A stretch of DNA of 64,000 nucleotides from Argopecten irradians (GCF_041381155.1 NC_091142.1:37745604-37809603), one strand, 5' to 3'. Shown: positions 22,974-36,593, numbered from the stretch's first letter. Notes: a model not told the origin generated them from the letters alone. Numbers and translations: made by a program.

Positions 22974-25900
22974 TTTAAGGTTTTTACTTTTGTTTTTTAT
23001 GACTGGAGACCGTTGGTTTGAGAGTGACATTAATGACTTACATTTGACTCAATCATTCTCTTTCTTGGTGCATTGTTACGATCATTAGACAACTCAGTTC
23101 ATTCGTAAAACTAATTAACGGCTTCTGGTTCGATGAAAAGGATGCAGCGTTATCAAAAGCAAAACAAGTTTGTACAAGATATGATACGTATCGAAGGTAT
23201 GTCATAAATTAATGGATCTAAACCAGCTATTCAACATCGCGTAAACCAAATGGGAACAAATAGAATAACAAAACACACGATCACTTCTCTAGTCATGCTT
23301 TCAGACAACGTAGATGCTAACTATTTCTGATGATTTTTTTTTTCAGATTGAAGATCACCACAGAAAAATAGTGATTACAAATATTATGCTAGCACGTGCG
23401 ACCTATTAGATTAGTCTTAGTGTGTTACTATTTTGCAAATTGGCACACCATACCAATAACAAAGGAATTATAACACACAATTATTTGTCAGACGTCATGA
23501 GCTTTAAAACGTATATGCCATCGTGCAGTGTTGACAGCTCACAACCAGTAATAATATTATAGATACAGACTGATCGACCCAAGGCTGATATATCTCATAT
23601 TAAATATATCGGACTAATGTGAACATGCGTGTACACCCTACAACTCAGCCAGCTCAGAGATTACCAGACCTTGAGCTCAAGTCACGTGATCTATAAGACT
23701 AGCTAACTTTCCAACATCGTTATTCACAGACACGAGCGAGATTGCAAACTCCTAGACACAATAAAAGGACCTAGCTATCCAGAAATAACGGCCTAGCATA
23801 TGACAATAATTGTAGCTCAAAAGAAGCTTTTGCACTAGAGAAGTGTGTCGTCTTAGATCTAACAATTTTGTCGCCTTAACTAATTACTGCTAATGGAGTA
23901 CAAAGTAATGGATGATGCAAACCATTAAAAGCACGTTACCCGGGAATTTCATGAATGATTAATGATGATTTCAAGTTTTGTGACGGTCTGTTCCTCGTTT
24001 GTTTATTTGCCTCGTTTTATCATGGTTCATGCAGATTGGTCTGACACGTTTTGTGCCGTTTTGTCAAGGTTTTGACGGCATAGCCTTAGGTGGGATTGAT
24101 AGACGTTTCGTTGCGTTCTGTCAAGGCACACATCACGGGCTTGTAGCGGTCGAAAGCCCGACGTGATACGGCATCATGTTACGTCTTATTACGGTCGTTA
24201 CGTTGCAAGCAATATATGATGGAGTATCATCTTTGCCTGGCCTGGTACATATTTGCTTACTTCTATGGAATTATTTTTGTATTAAATAAATAGAAATAGT
24301 CATTATCAAACACATTTAAACATCAAATTATACCAAAGCTAAGTGAGATTAAGTAGAGTACCCATTACAGATAAAAAAAATATTTGCGTAGAAACACTTG
24401 GCTAAAATAATTATGAAATATTTATACCAAATATAGTTAAGATTTTATTTTCTTTTAACACATTTTGTAATTAAAACGTGTTTTAATGACATTTCCGGCA
24501 ATAAATATTGTTTCATTTGCTACAAAAAAAACCGGCATCAGACTTTCATCCCTAGTAAGCCTCGGCGGACCGTGAAAAACGTATCGGAGCTTGATCAAAA
24601 CGTGTAAAACGTAGCAGACCTCATCAGATCGTAACAGGCCTAGAGAGAACGTAGTGGTATGTACCTTCGAATTCCTTTAACCTCCGGGAACAGCACTTTC
24701 CCCTATATCCACGGTCCACCACGTAATCCGTAAAAGACCGTGGCAAAACTTCACAAGACCTAGCTCAACTTGAATACAGAGACAAAAAATAGCCAAAATT
24801 CCACGGCGCACCACGTTTCGGGCAAACGGGACTGCCGTGGCCGCCGGGAAACATAGTGTAAAACCTAGCATAAACCTAGCATAAAGGTAACTTCCTGGTG
24901 CAGACATTAAGAAGACCGTTTTAAATATCCATTATTGGGGAACAGTCATTAATGACTTAGGTTTGATATATATAAATCATCTATTCTAACATGAGCTATT
25001 GATACTGTGTATTTCTTTCCATATACACAATAATCAATTGAGGGAAACCTTTGGTTCTTTGGTAGTATTTGTATAACTTTGGTAAATAATATCTCCGACC
25101 GTGAGTACACCTTGCTATGACAATGGGCTGCACTCGTCATTAACAGGGTTTCAAGGTGCACGTATTGATTAAAGTACATGTATTTCGGACAGGTAATTTA
25201 TTGGTTACGCTGAAAAAGCTTTTCAAAATGTTAGTTTACACTCATCTGTTCAATGAAGCAAAACATCAACACTTTAGTCATTCGATCTTTTATCGTCAAT
25301 ATTTTTTTCCATTGACTATAATTTATTTTGATTGGTGAAAAGCTATTGCTAAAACGATTTTCATTGGAGCACACAAAGCACCAATGAAGGGACGTATAAC
25401 GTATAATGTATGTAAATAATATGCTGGGCACATCTGTACAAGTAGTTTATATACCTTTATTTAGAACTAAATTTGTATAGAACTTAAAATCAAAAGTTAC
25501 TTACATGTACTGAAGCCATTTTTGGAAATTTGAATATCCACAGAAGGAGTCGTCATTACAATGTGAACGACATTATTCCTATACTACATGAACTTTTAAC
25601 ATCTTAACCATCATTTCCTAATGTAAACTGTATCTTACGCGCATTCATATACTGTCGTGAATCATTCCCATTGAAAACGATGTCTCTTAATTTTGTTTTC
25701 AATGATGAATTTTAAGATAGCTTAGCGTTGCTATCTGTGACATCTGCCAATCTGGCGATGATTTGATCACTATGTAAATAATGATCACCAATGATAGCTA
25801 ACCAAGTAGAACATATGAATTCATATAAAAATCATCTCCGAAGGGTTTTTTTTCTTCATATCTTCAGATGTCAAAAATCGTGAACAATATAAATGATTTG

Positions 25901-26900
25901 TAAATACCTCACTTCAAATTACGGCAGTTCGTGGACAGACGAAGACATCCTAAACTGTATATATATATTGTCCTGAGGACTTCTAGATTGAGATTTATAT
26001 TAGATGTTATCATTAGGAGACATGATGAACACAATATTTATGAACAGATTATTTCAACTATAAACTTTTATATACCAGAACATCAAATCAAATGAAGGTC
26101 AGAAGGCAATTAACAAATGATTCAGCGTATTGTTCCTATACAGGGGTTTCAACGAAGTTAAGTTTTATCGTTTATTTAACAAGCTAGAGGAAGATTAACG
26201 TGAGATTAAACAACATATAAGTTACTTTTCTTTATTAAGTTCTAGTTTAGATTTTAGACATTGGCCGAGAAAAAATAACCTGATAGGGCCGAATACATTG
26301 ATATAATTCTGGGTTTTGTAATAGCATGAAGCACGACTAACAGTAGAAGGCTTTTATCATTGGTAAATGCTATTATCACTTGTTATTTCGTTTTATAAAT
26401 ATTTTGATAATCATATTGCTGCATCGGTTTTCTCACGGTTGTCCATACAACAAATTCGTGTTGAAATGTTTTTTGCCTTACCAATTAATACTGAGGTATT
26501 TTTGTCGTGCTTGTTTTATAATTGCCATTTTATTGGTTCGTGATATCTCTATAAGAGTTTTTGTTTCATTGTTTAATTTTTTTAGGTACATGTTTCTAAG
26601 ATATTGCTACTGCAGTAGTTATTGTGCATGTTTGCTGTCACTATAGGGAAGTGTCAAAGTTAAATTTGTCCATAAATAAAGCTTTTTAAAAGAGCATATT
26701 CAGACAGTTGTTTATGGTATCGTTATAGCAGACATTACCTTCCTACATTGATGTAAACACTTGCACTATAAAGATGCATATAAATGGCGTGATGTCCACA
26801 GGAAAGGGTTCCGTACGAATTCATTGCAATATACAAACATGTTATGATTAAACAAAATAACACATAAACCCACACTCAATGGAGCTAAAATCAAACGTTT
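22974..26900. other. Intergenic sequence
   Basis: No gene recognised. Between 23985 and 24910 the sequence is GC-richer and repeats words such as AAAACGT, GACCGT and CACGTTT(T/C), in forward form on the left and in complement on the right. This may be a decayed inverted-repeat element, but I could not define ends. Other frames (25231-25431 minus, 26380-26646 plus) are short and hydrophobic by AT-richness. Confidence 0.45.
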
Positions 26901-27211
26901 CAAAAGTACAAAATGACCAAAAGTACAAAATGACCAGAAGTACAAATTGACCAAAAGTACAAAATGACCAAAAGTACAAATTGACCAAAAGTACAAAATG
27001 ACCAAAAGTACAAAATGACCAAAAGTACAAAATGACCAAAAGTACAAATTGACCAAAAGTACAAAATGACCAAAAGTACAAATTGACCAAAAGTACAAAA
27101 TGACCAAAAGTACAAAATGACCAAAAGTACAAAATGACCAAAAGTACAAATTGACCAAAAGTACAAAATGACCAAAAGTACAAATTGACCAAAAGTACAA
27201 ACTGACCAAAA
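26901..27211. repeat. 17-bp tandem repeat with a six-monomer higher-order pattern
   Basis: Eighteen units of AAAAGTACAAAATGACC. One position is A or T (AAAATGACC or AAATTGACC), giving the order A A T A T A A A T A T A A A T A T and a final C variant. From the third unit, T A T A A A repeats, so the higher-order period is 102 bp. Because 17 is not a multiple of three and the unit lacks stops on the minus strand, all three minus frames stay open for 123-157 codons with the same peptide; these frames are not genes. Confidence 0.95.
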
Positions 27212-27688
27212 GAGGGCATGGATGCTCGGAAGAGTACACGTTCCTATATACCTATATACATGATTTTTATTCAATTTAATACTTCGTGTACATATGTATT
27301 CACAAGCACCAAATTTGTATTACATTTCAGTTTGGATGTTAATGTTATTTGATGCACGTAGATGAAGACTAGTATCAAGTTTTAAGGTCGACGTCATGAT
27401 CGCGCTAGGACATGACAACAGTGATACCGCGGATTTGAAGTGAGTACTCAGTGGTTCTAGCCGCGTGATCTTCTGTATTTACTAGATTCTCTTTGGTGTC
27501 AATGACTTGTCAACCGTTTGATTAATGTTCTGTTTAGGGTCGATACTGTAGGGAACGACTCTCGGGTGGTCAAATCGTCATATCGCTCAATCACGGGGGC
27601 ATCAATTGTATTATGATGTACAAAATGAAACGTTTTCAAACAATGCATGACTACTCTGGATTACATCGTATTAATAAAAACCAGCTCA
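27212..27688. other. Intergenic stretch
   Basis: No gene, RNA or repeat recognised. Confidence 0.5.
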
Positions 27689-27802
27689 GATTTCTCGAAA
27701 GAAAATTAAGTCAAAAACTGACTTAAGTCATTAAATTTTCATATAAGTTTCATAAGGAGAAAAACTTAAGTTTTTGACTTAAGTCTGTTTGTTTCGGAAA
27801 TC
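27689..27802. mobile_element. Small MITE with imperfect terminal inverted repeats
   Basis: The left end GATTTCTCGAAAGAAAATTA faces a right end that reads GATTTCCGAAACAAACAGAC on the minus strand. Both are followed inward by TTAAGTCAAAAACT. The 114-bp element can fold into one long hairpin. It has no coding capacity. Confidence 0.65.
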
Positions 27803-30042
27803 GATGCCAGAGAAATAATAATACCAAACCCTTTCAGTTTGCTCGTTGTCAGTATAATTTGGTCGTGTGTGGTGTGTTGTATTAATGTCTGTGACGGTGT
27901 GGTTCAGTCAGACAGTACTATAAAAAGGTCTTTTTATAAAGCACCAAACACAAGACGAACATACTACAGCATCCCAAAACCAAAAACAAACAGACATGCA
28001 CGGACGCAACACGTGACATAAGCGTTAAACCTAATTTATCAATCTAAACAAACTGCTATACATACAGACACTGACAATATACATCGTATTAACCTGAATC
28101 AGTTCAAGACCACACTCCTATCACGCACGCTCCTCCGACAGTGCTTTAATATATAATCCGGACTTCCAAATAAATCTTACATGTCCTTTAAAGGTGGACT
28201 GTTTTGCAAGTTTTGCATCCTTAAACAGGATAAATTTAGGCACTGCACGTCCCCATGTATACTATTTATGAATAGCATGTATTCATCGGTTTACCGTTAG
28301 GCAAATAACAACTGTCAGATTAAAAACACCAAATGTCAGTTGTATGTTACAAGTTGTGACCTTGAGGACTTGTCGAGGGGAATATGTGTCCCTTAGTATT
28401 TATGTATTACTTTTATTGTGTGTTGACGGTATGCTGTGTGCTGAGCTGTCCTGGTGATCCAAGTCGTCTTTTGGATCATGATTTAAGGATTTGATGCTGT
28501 CAAAACCAAGTCAACTCTAACAGGATCTCTCAATGTGTAATCCCGATTCCCTAACTGCCTTTTGAACAGCTCCTAAGGAATACATTGTACGTCAACACAA
28601 AAACGTGATGACAGATGTGATGAGAAGTGTTGAAGATGCCATTCATGGCCAATGGGATATTCAGAGTTGTAGTTGATGTAGATAATGTATTGAACTGGTA
28701 TTACTTTCTCATCCTCTACACTAATGCAATCGAACTTCCTTGTTCTTTCACGCTTCTATTCTTCATATAAACCTGGAAGTTCGCCCATCACCTAATCATT
28801 TATTTAATACAGCGTTAATTGATTAGAATAATTACCCGTGTAATTAGCGTGACTCAAGCGTGACATCGCCTAATTGGTGTGGAGTTTTTTATAGACATGG
28901 ACAGTGGTATTATTGTATATTAATTACCACGTGTCATCATGTACACGTGACCCACTGTCTAGTGAGACGTTCTACACTGTTACCGTAACACCTAGGGCAG
29001 GTGAGCAAATTAATGACAGCACGAAGTAATTAAATTATCTTTAAAACAGCTGTGGTGCATAATTTATAACCTCAAATCGAGACAACCGGGACCATTCGGC
29101 AACTTTCTATTTTAAGGTAAGAACAGAAAATTTTCCAAGGGTTATTGCATTTTTTTCATATTTATTTAATTTGATATCAATTACAGTATTTCTGTCTTTT
29201 GCGAAAATAAATTGTTTGATGATAAAATCACAGTAAATATTTCACAACGTTTTAAGTGCAATATGTATTTGCAATATGCTATTGAATAAACAAAGTGGAA
29301 TATCTAAATTAAGATATCTATTAAAATTAATTAGAGCTGCAAATCAAACTCAAGGGACATTAATTGTAGTTACATGTAAATAGGACAATGGAACACACCC
29401 CGTCACTTACGTTAACTGAATACGACTTCATTATACATTGTCCATCATAGTTATTTGAATACATAAGATAAATAGGTATAAAACTTATTTATAAAACCAA
29501 TGTTTCCTGTAAAATATAAGATTATTATTTGCTACATACTTTAAAAAATGTTTTTGAATGACTGCCTTATAAATAAATACGTACGAAACTTTTTCAGAGG
29601 ATACATCAAGATGTCATCAATTGCTGTGTGTACATAGGCTGTATTTGGACATTACAGCGTTATATGTAGCTGTCCTTGCGGGTAGGTATTGATTGTGACG
29701 TCATGTGTTTGTGAGCGTAACGTCATATTCATAGGAGGAAACGACGGGAATTACGCCCACAAAATGATAATGTCTCCATGGATACCTACCCGAGAGAGGT
29801 AACTCTGTAATATCTATAGACAGAAAAATACAAACATTTTAGGTAAATGTTTATAAGTCATAAATCAGATGGTGGTATTCGTAAAACCATATGTAAGTTA
29901 TCATGAAATACAAGGGTCTCTTTAACTAATACCTAGTATGTTAAGTTTTAGAAACATTTTGTAGATGCAATGTTAAATGAGACTAAATTATCCTGATATT
30001 ACTTTACGATAACTGGACACAACAAGGATATAACGTTATTGA
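27803..30042. other. Intergenic stretch with a short inverted repeat
   Basis: No gene recognised; a 60-codon frame at 27839 has no support. At 29680-29791 the arms GGGTAGGTAT and ATACCTACCC enclose ~90 bp that include a CRE palindrome (29696-29703). This may be a small foldback element. Confidence 0.45.
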
Positions 30043-30452
30043 TATACAGTGACGCCCTTTAAATACCGCCGAAGATACCAAGCAGAACAATTGACCCGGT
30101 TACATTATACCGACAACGGGCAAACCAGTCGTCCTACTTCTTTAATGCTGACTCACAGTACCGAGCGCTCAACCGAAGGCAAAAAATGAGGTCAACTATA
30201 CAGAACCACAGAACAATAGTCAGATACTACATAAAATTAAGATACAGTGACTCCCTTTAAGTACAGCCGAACAATTGACCCAGTCACATTATACCGACCA
30301 CGGACGAACCAGTCGTCCTACTCTTTTCATGTTGAGCACAAGGGAGCGAGCGCTCACCCGAAGCAAAAATGGGGTCAACTTCTTATGAAAACTTGCTTAA
30401 AAATAGACAAAAGCACAGAACAATAGTCAGAATAGTCAGATACTACATAAAA
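30043..30452. repeat. Two diverged direct copies of a ~200-bp repeat
   Basis: Both copies (30043-30240 and 30241-30452) run from ACAGTGAC(G/T)CCCTTTAA through GAACAATTGACCC, CATTATACCGAC, ACCAGTCGTCCTACT and GAGCGCTCA to CAGATACTACATAAAAT. The GGGCAAACCAGTCGTCCTAC...GAGCGCT layout resembles a repeat common in mollusc genomes. The second copy has small insertions, including a doubled AATAGTCAG. Confidence 0.75.
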
Positions 30453-32465
30453 TATCGAGTAGGGTAGTGGAGAGTGTGAAAGCTGTATTTACGGAGAAAC
30501 AGATCTGGGATTTAAATAATGGGAGACCTCTAGCTTACTTTGGCCAACCCCCTATAGCTGTTTAGTACTACTGTACATACTATTACAGAATGTGTCTGTT
30601 TGGGGACATATTTAGTGAAGTGCAATGAGTAGTCGGTACGCAGTACATTGCTTTTAATTAATCACGTGTGAAGCATGTCTTTTGTCTCATTTGCATGGAA
30701 AGTGCATTTATATCCTATGTTAATGTGCATTATCACTATGAATTAACATTTGTGATAAACACGAGATTTATCTTAAGAAACCAAGAAAAAGTGTCCTTTG
30801 AAAAGTAATCAGCGAGATTCTGCTTAATTACAGCATTTATTAATGTAAATGATGAAAAAAGTTGTTGTTTTTTTACTTAGATTGGGAGTAAAAAAAAGTA
30901 TGAAATTGTTAAATACGGTGTTACGTAACTTTCATAAAGCAAATATCCTACCATGTGTAATAATGCTGTGATCGTCTTTGCAACTCTAGCACATTTTACA
31001 GAATATAAGTATGAAACAAAAAAAAAAACCCTATCTTTCAGGGACATTTTGAAAAGTGTTCAGTGACATTTTACATTGACATAAGTGTTAATGATATTTT
31101 GTAATGTATAAATATTCTTTAATGGATGGTTTTACTTAATTAATAATAATGATCACAAGCACTGTTTTAAATCTACATATAGGGGATTAAACAAAAGCTA
31201 AAGTAGGTGGTTACGATAATACAGCAAAATGATAATTCGAAGTACACGATTTCCTGTTCTATAACTATAAATGACAAATATCCTACAGCTTCTTCCCCAC
31301 CTCCATATAACGTTATCTTAGGACATACCAGGATTAACATCCCGTATTAGAACCAGTAAGAAAACCATGTGTTAATCCTCAGTATATTGAAGCCAGACTA
31401 ACCTGTCGTGTTGACCTTAACAAAATAAATTATAATTAGGGAATCCCATCGGTGACAGAGTCAACAGGTGCAATTATGATCCGGTGCACTGAGTTCGCAA
31501 CCCACGCGTATTCCATAATTTATCAGTTGTATGGCCAACAGCTCTGATTTGGCAGATCAGCGTCACAACACGACACATTGTGATGCTTCCTGTAGTATGC
31601 CATTTCTGAATATCAAATTTTGTTTACTTATCATAATAAGTAATTTTACAGTCGGTGTTTTATAGATACGATTTTATATAGAAATGTCTCAACTTCACAG
31701 ACACATATGTTGTAAACAGACACAACATTATTGCAACATTTAATACCACATTGTAACGTCAGAAGATGTAGATGTTTTCCCCATGACAATGACAGTACCC
31801 GTAAGATTATGGTGATGATCGTAGACTAAAACTAACTTACCTTTCTCTGTAGTCTGTAAAATTATTCTCTTATCTTATCGACCCTCATGTGTTAAAAATC
31901 AGACTGTAAATAGAGTTTAATAAAAAAAAAACATGTCATTATATATGTATGATCATAACAACATAAATCATTTCAAATAAATTAGATAAGCTGAAAGAGT
32001 TCAGTTTCTCCGATCACAACAAACACAAGTACAATGCATTTCTATATACAATAATACTTACACTTCCTGATCTCAATAGCCATACTATTGGGAAAAATCA
32101 TCTTATTCGTTGTATAATGATTCTGAAACCGGGACTTCATAAATATACATAATGTTCATTTGTTCAACTTTCATTATCGATGCATGATATTAATTATCAA
32201 AATCAAAAGTTATTCATTAAACATCCATTAAGAGCTGTAAGCAGACGACATACCTGGTGTAGAGTTGCTGCTATTTGTAAGACAGCATGCCTCATCAATA
32301 AACACACCCACACTGGGAGTAGTGTCCACGTGACCATCCAACAACAAGGTAAAATTTAAAGTTTATCCTCTAGGTGTCTAATACTTGTGGTCAGGTACAC
32401 ATGGCCGGTACGCGTTTCCAACCCAATAGCTGGAGTCATAGCAACGATCAGGTGTATGAGGCTTC
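30453..32465. other. Intergenic stretch
   Basis: AT-rich with short A-runs (31018-31029, 31922-31931). No gene or RNA recognised. Confidence 0.5.
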
Positions 32466-32830
32466 ATGGGTTGCCCATACAATAAAAACTATGACGTCAC
32501 ATCGGAAAATGAAGGTCTACTCGGTAAGAACGTTGTAAATATCACACATTTTTCATATACTGATATCGAATTTAAAATAAAATCAATATATGAGAGAGGC
32601 AAAAATACTTGTTCGTACACGTGTGTGAATGTGAGGGATGGGGATAATCTATCCTTGAGATCACAAACTATTGTAAAATCCTTGCCGAGCCTCGGGTATC
32701 CATTTTATATCAATGCCATTGTCATGTAAGTTTCAGATGAATGTCGAGGTCGTTCTTTTCAAGAAGTATAACGTGACCGGGTGGCATGTGTTATCATTTG
32801 ACATCGTCGGCTGCACGCTTCAGTAAGACC

Positions 32831-32844
32831 GCGCTATAAAAAGG
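32831..32844 (+). promoter_or_regulatory. TATA-box-like block, unit 1
   Basis: GCGCTATAAAAAGG is a good TATA match with GC-rich flanks, 42 bases before a small ATG frame (32877). Related boxes occur at 33684-33696, 34134-34150 (TATTTAAAAAGG), 35002-35015 and 35996-36015, with a mutated one near 36356-36369. No transcript evidence. Confidence 0.4.
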
Positions 32845-32876
32845 ACTAGAGTTACACTATTACAAGGAGACACACC

Positions 32877-32987
32877 ATGAACATACCGCATGATTCCAGA
32901 ACAAACAGCCACTCACACAACCAACGCATTAAACAGTGGAGTCCGTCCTTAACCCGATCAATGGACACAAGCCAATTTTTATACTAG
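32877..32987 (+). other. Small frame downstream of the TATA block (36 codons), unit 1
   Basis: The frame starts MNIPHDSRTNSHSHNQR and ends before the LINE fragment. The aligned frame is open in unit 2 (34183-34299, start codon changed to ACG) and unit 3 (35037-35156, 39 codons). In unit 4 it is cut by an insertion (36391-36453). Between units nearly all differences change the amino acid, which argues against selection on a protein. I list it for its position behind a TATA box, not as a proven gene. Confidence 0.25.
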
Positions 32988-33008
32988 TCAGTCATAAGTG
33001 TTTATCCT

Positions 33009-33640
33009 ACAGTGATATTTAAATTTTTAAACATTAAACAATATGTTTTGTACCTTGGCGTTTTGGTAAGAATATACTCATATTTTGAGGTTGTGCTAAT
33101 AAAAGTTGATTTGAATTTATTAAGTGTCAGTAGTATTTGTAATTATGGAGCTGAAGTTTGCGGTTTTATAAGGCTCCTGACATCGAAAAAAAAATTGAAA
33201 CGGGTAGGTTTTAACAATTTAGAAAGAAATGAAAGAACATGCAGGAACTGTAACAGTGAGGACAATGAAGTTGCACATTTTTTTATTTAAAAATATGAAT
33301 TTAAGTTAACTTTAAGAAAGCGTTTTATTAAGAAATATTATTTTATCAGACCGAGTGTGTACAAATTAATTTAACTTTTCGAAAAAGATAACAAAAAAGA
33401 GTTATCAAAATTAGCAAAATATATTAAAGTATACAATATAATAAGAAATAATGTGTAATAAGCTAAAATTAGCATATTCCCTCTACACTAGCCTTATGTA
33501 TACTTATGATGATTGTTTGTGTGTGTTAGTGTACATGTATATATTGTGGGTGTATTGTGTATTGTGATTGTATATATGTTAGTTTCAAACCGATAAGCTG
33601 AAAGGTTCAAAGTAATAAAAGAATTAAATTAGCAAATGTT
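33009..33640 (+). pseudogene. LINE 3' end fragment, unit 1
   Basis: Translation gives SICNYGAEVCGF, the NYG-E-V-W-GF block found after the reverse transcriptase domain of many LINEs, and, after a gap, NLERNERTCRNCNSEDNEVAHFF, a knuckle of the ERTC-x-x-C...H type. Relics of the usual C-terminus (IIRNN before double stops) follow, then a 3' UTR ending GCTGAAAGGTTCAAAGTAAT and AAAAGAATT. Frames are broken and the catalytic domain is absent. Confidence 0.75.
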
Positions 33641-34317
33641 GTTTGGCGTCGTTGGCTGTAAGCTTCAGAGCTTCAGTGAGGTCGCGCTATAAAAAGACAA
33701 GTGTCTAGGCCTACTCGGTAATAACGTTGTAAATATCACGCAGTTTTAATGTAATGATGTAGAACTTATTCATAATAATATCGATATATGGGAGAGGCAA
33801 AAATACTTGTTTGTACACGTGTGTGAATGTGAAGGATGGGGGATAATCTACCCTCGAGATGACAAACTATTGTAAAATCCTTGCCGAGCCTCGGGTATCC
33901 ATTATAGCATAATATTCTGTACGTGGATTTACATCAATGCAATTGTCATGTAATTTCAGACGAATGTCCAGGTCGTTCTTTTCATGCTGTATAACGTAAT
34001 TGATGTGACCGTGTTGATTTTTTGTATTGTTTGTATGTATGTTTGTTTCAAACCAATGAGCTGAAAGGCTCAAAGTAATAAAAAGAATTGATTTGGCATG
34101 TTTTGCGTCGTCGCCTGGGTACTCCAGTGAGATCGCACTATTTAAAAAGGACAAGAAATACTGTATAACAAGGAGACACACCACGATTATACCGCATGCT
34201 TCCAGAACAAACAGCCACTCACACAACCAACGCATTACACAGTGGAGTCCGTCCTCAACCCGATCAATGAAAACAAGCCAATTTTACACTAGTCAGTGAT
34301 AAGTGTTTTTCCTTCAA

Positions 34318-34647
34318 TGATATTTAAATTTTTAAACATTAAACAATATGTTTTGTACCTTGGCGTTTTGGTAAGAACATACTCATATTTTGAGGTTGTG
34401 CTAATAAAAGTCGATTTGAATTTATTAAGTGCCAGTAGAATTTGTAATTATGGAGCTGAAGTTTGCGGTTTCATAAGGCTCCTGACATTGAAAAAAAATA
34501 ATATAGGTTTTGTAAACGGTTATTGGGCGTTAGAAAACTACAGCAAATATTATGGCATATCAAGAATTAGAGAGAATGCCTTCAGAAATAGGTAGGAACC
34601 TGAAAATTTTGAAATATGGATAAAATCAAAACAGACTGACAATTGTG

Positions 34648-34650
<3 letters not shown>
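34318..34650 (+). pseudogene. LINE 3' end fragment, unit 2
   Basis: Same NYGAEVCGF block as unit 1, followed by NGYWALENYSKYYGI, a decayed form of the F-x-K-x-L-L-G-V segment. It stops at a poly-T run, so the knuckle and 3' UTR are missing. Confidence 0.7.

Positions 34651-34684
<34 letters not shown>
34650..34684 (+). repeat. Poly-T run of 35
   Basis: An unbroken T35 lies where unit 3 has only a six-T run in the same context. It replaces the rest of the LINE tail and abuts the next TATA unit. Its length may be unreliable in the assembly. Confidence 0.85.
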
Positions 34685-34685
<1 letters not shown>

Positions 34686-35171
34686 TCTAGTTCTACTCGG
34701 AAAGAACGTTGTAAATATCACACAGTTATCATGCAATGATGTAAAACGTATTTATAATAATATCGATGTTTGAGAGATGGAAAAAATACTTGTTCGTACA
34801 CGTGTGTGAATGTGAGGGATGGGGATAATCTACAAAATGTACCCACAAACAATTGTAAAATTCTTGCCGACCCTCGGGTATCCATTTTATATCTATTTCA
34901 ATGTCATGTAAGTTTCAGATGAATGTCGAGGTCGTTCTTTTCAAGAAGTATAACGTGACCGGATGGCATGTGTTATTTGACATCGTCGGCTATAACCGAC
35001 CGCGCTATAAAAAGGACTATCACAAGGAGACACATCATGAACATACCGCATGCTTCCAGAACAAACAGCCACTCACACAATCAACGCAGTACACAGTGGA
35101 GTCCGTCCTCATCCCGATCAAGGAACACAAGCCAATTTTACACTAGTCAGTCATAAGTGTTTATCCTACAG

Positions 35172-35960
35172 TGATATTTAAATTTTTAAATATTAAACAA
35201 TATGTTTTTGTACCTTGGCGTTTTGGTAAGAACATACTCATATTTTGACGTTGTGCTAATAAAAGTCGATTTTAATTTATTAAGTGTCAGTAGTATTTGT
35301 AATTATGGAGCTGAAGTTTGCGGTTTCATAAGGCTCCTGACATTGAAAAATGATATAGGTTTTGGTAAACGGTTATTGGGCGTTAGAAAACTACAGCAAA
35401 TATTATGGCATATCAAGAATAAGAGAGAATGCCTTTAGATATAGGTAGGAAACTGAAAATTTTCAAATATTGGATAAAATCAAAACAGACTGACAATTGT
35501 TTTTTGAATCCTTTCTATCAAAATACGATTGTCATCTCACAAATTAGATATTGAAAAGAGTAGAGTTAACACTTTAGAAAGAAATGAAAGAACATGCAGG
35601 AACTGCAACAGTGAGGACAATGAAGTTGCATTTTATTTCATAAAAAATGTGAATGATTAAGAAATATTATTCTATCAGACCGGGTATGTACAAATCAATT
35701 TAACTTTTGGAAAAAGATAACAAAAAAGAGTTATCAAAATTGGCAAAATATATTAAAGTATACAATATAACAAGAAATGATATGTAATAAGCTAAAATTA
35801 GCATATTCCCTCTACACTAGCCTTATGTATACTTATGATGATTGTTTGTGTGTCAGTGTACATGTATTTATGGTGGGTGTATTGTGTTTGGATATATGTT
35901 TGCTTCAGAATGATAAGCTGAAACGCTCAAAGTAATAAAAGAATTAAATTAGCAAATGTT
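35172..35960 (+). pseudogene. LINE 3' end fragment, unit 3
   Basis: The most complete of the fragments: NYGAEVCGF, GFGKRLLGVRKLQQILWH (the conserved LLGV segment), then after frame breaks NERTCRNCNSEDNEVA, relics of the C-terminus, and the 3' UTR to AAAGTAATAAAAGAATT at ~35930-35946. Non-functional. Confidence 0.75.
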
Positions 35961-36593
35961 GTTTGGCGTCGTTGGCTGTAAGCTTCAGTGAGGTCGCGCT
36001 ATAAAAAAAAAAAGACAAGTGTCTAGGCCTACTCGGTAAGAACGTTGTAAATATCACATAGTTTTCATGTAATAATGTAAAACTTATTTATAATAATATC
36101 AATATATGAGAGATGGAAAAATACTTGTTCGTACACGTGTGTAAAGGGTGGGGGATAATCTACCCTCGAGATCACAAACTATTGTGGAATCCTTGCCGAG
36201 CTTCGGGTATCCATTATAAAAGAACATTCTTTACGCGGCTTTATATCAATGCCACTGTCATGTAAGTTTCAGATGAAAGTCGAGGTCGTTCTTTTCATGA
36301 TGTATAACGTGACTGGGTGGCATGTGTTGTTTGGCATAGTCGGCTATAACCGACCGCGCTATGAAAAGGACTATCACAAGAAGACACATCATGAACATAC
36401 CGCATGCTTTCAGAACAAACAGCCACTCACACAATCATGTTATTATGTTTTAATTGAGGATGAGACTTAAAGGAAATATTTGAACTTGAGTTTTAACCAA
36501 CGCATTACACAGTGGAGTCCGTCCTTAACCCGATCAATGAACACAAGCCAAATCTACACTAGTCAGTCATTTTAGTCAGTTTACCCTGCAGTA

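Noticed and set aside
26766-27274. Three overlapping minus-strand frames of 123-157 codons rich in Phe, Leu and Trp
   Set aside because: All three frames give the same peptide period from the 17-bp repeat; no start context or flanking conserved sequence.
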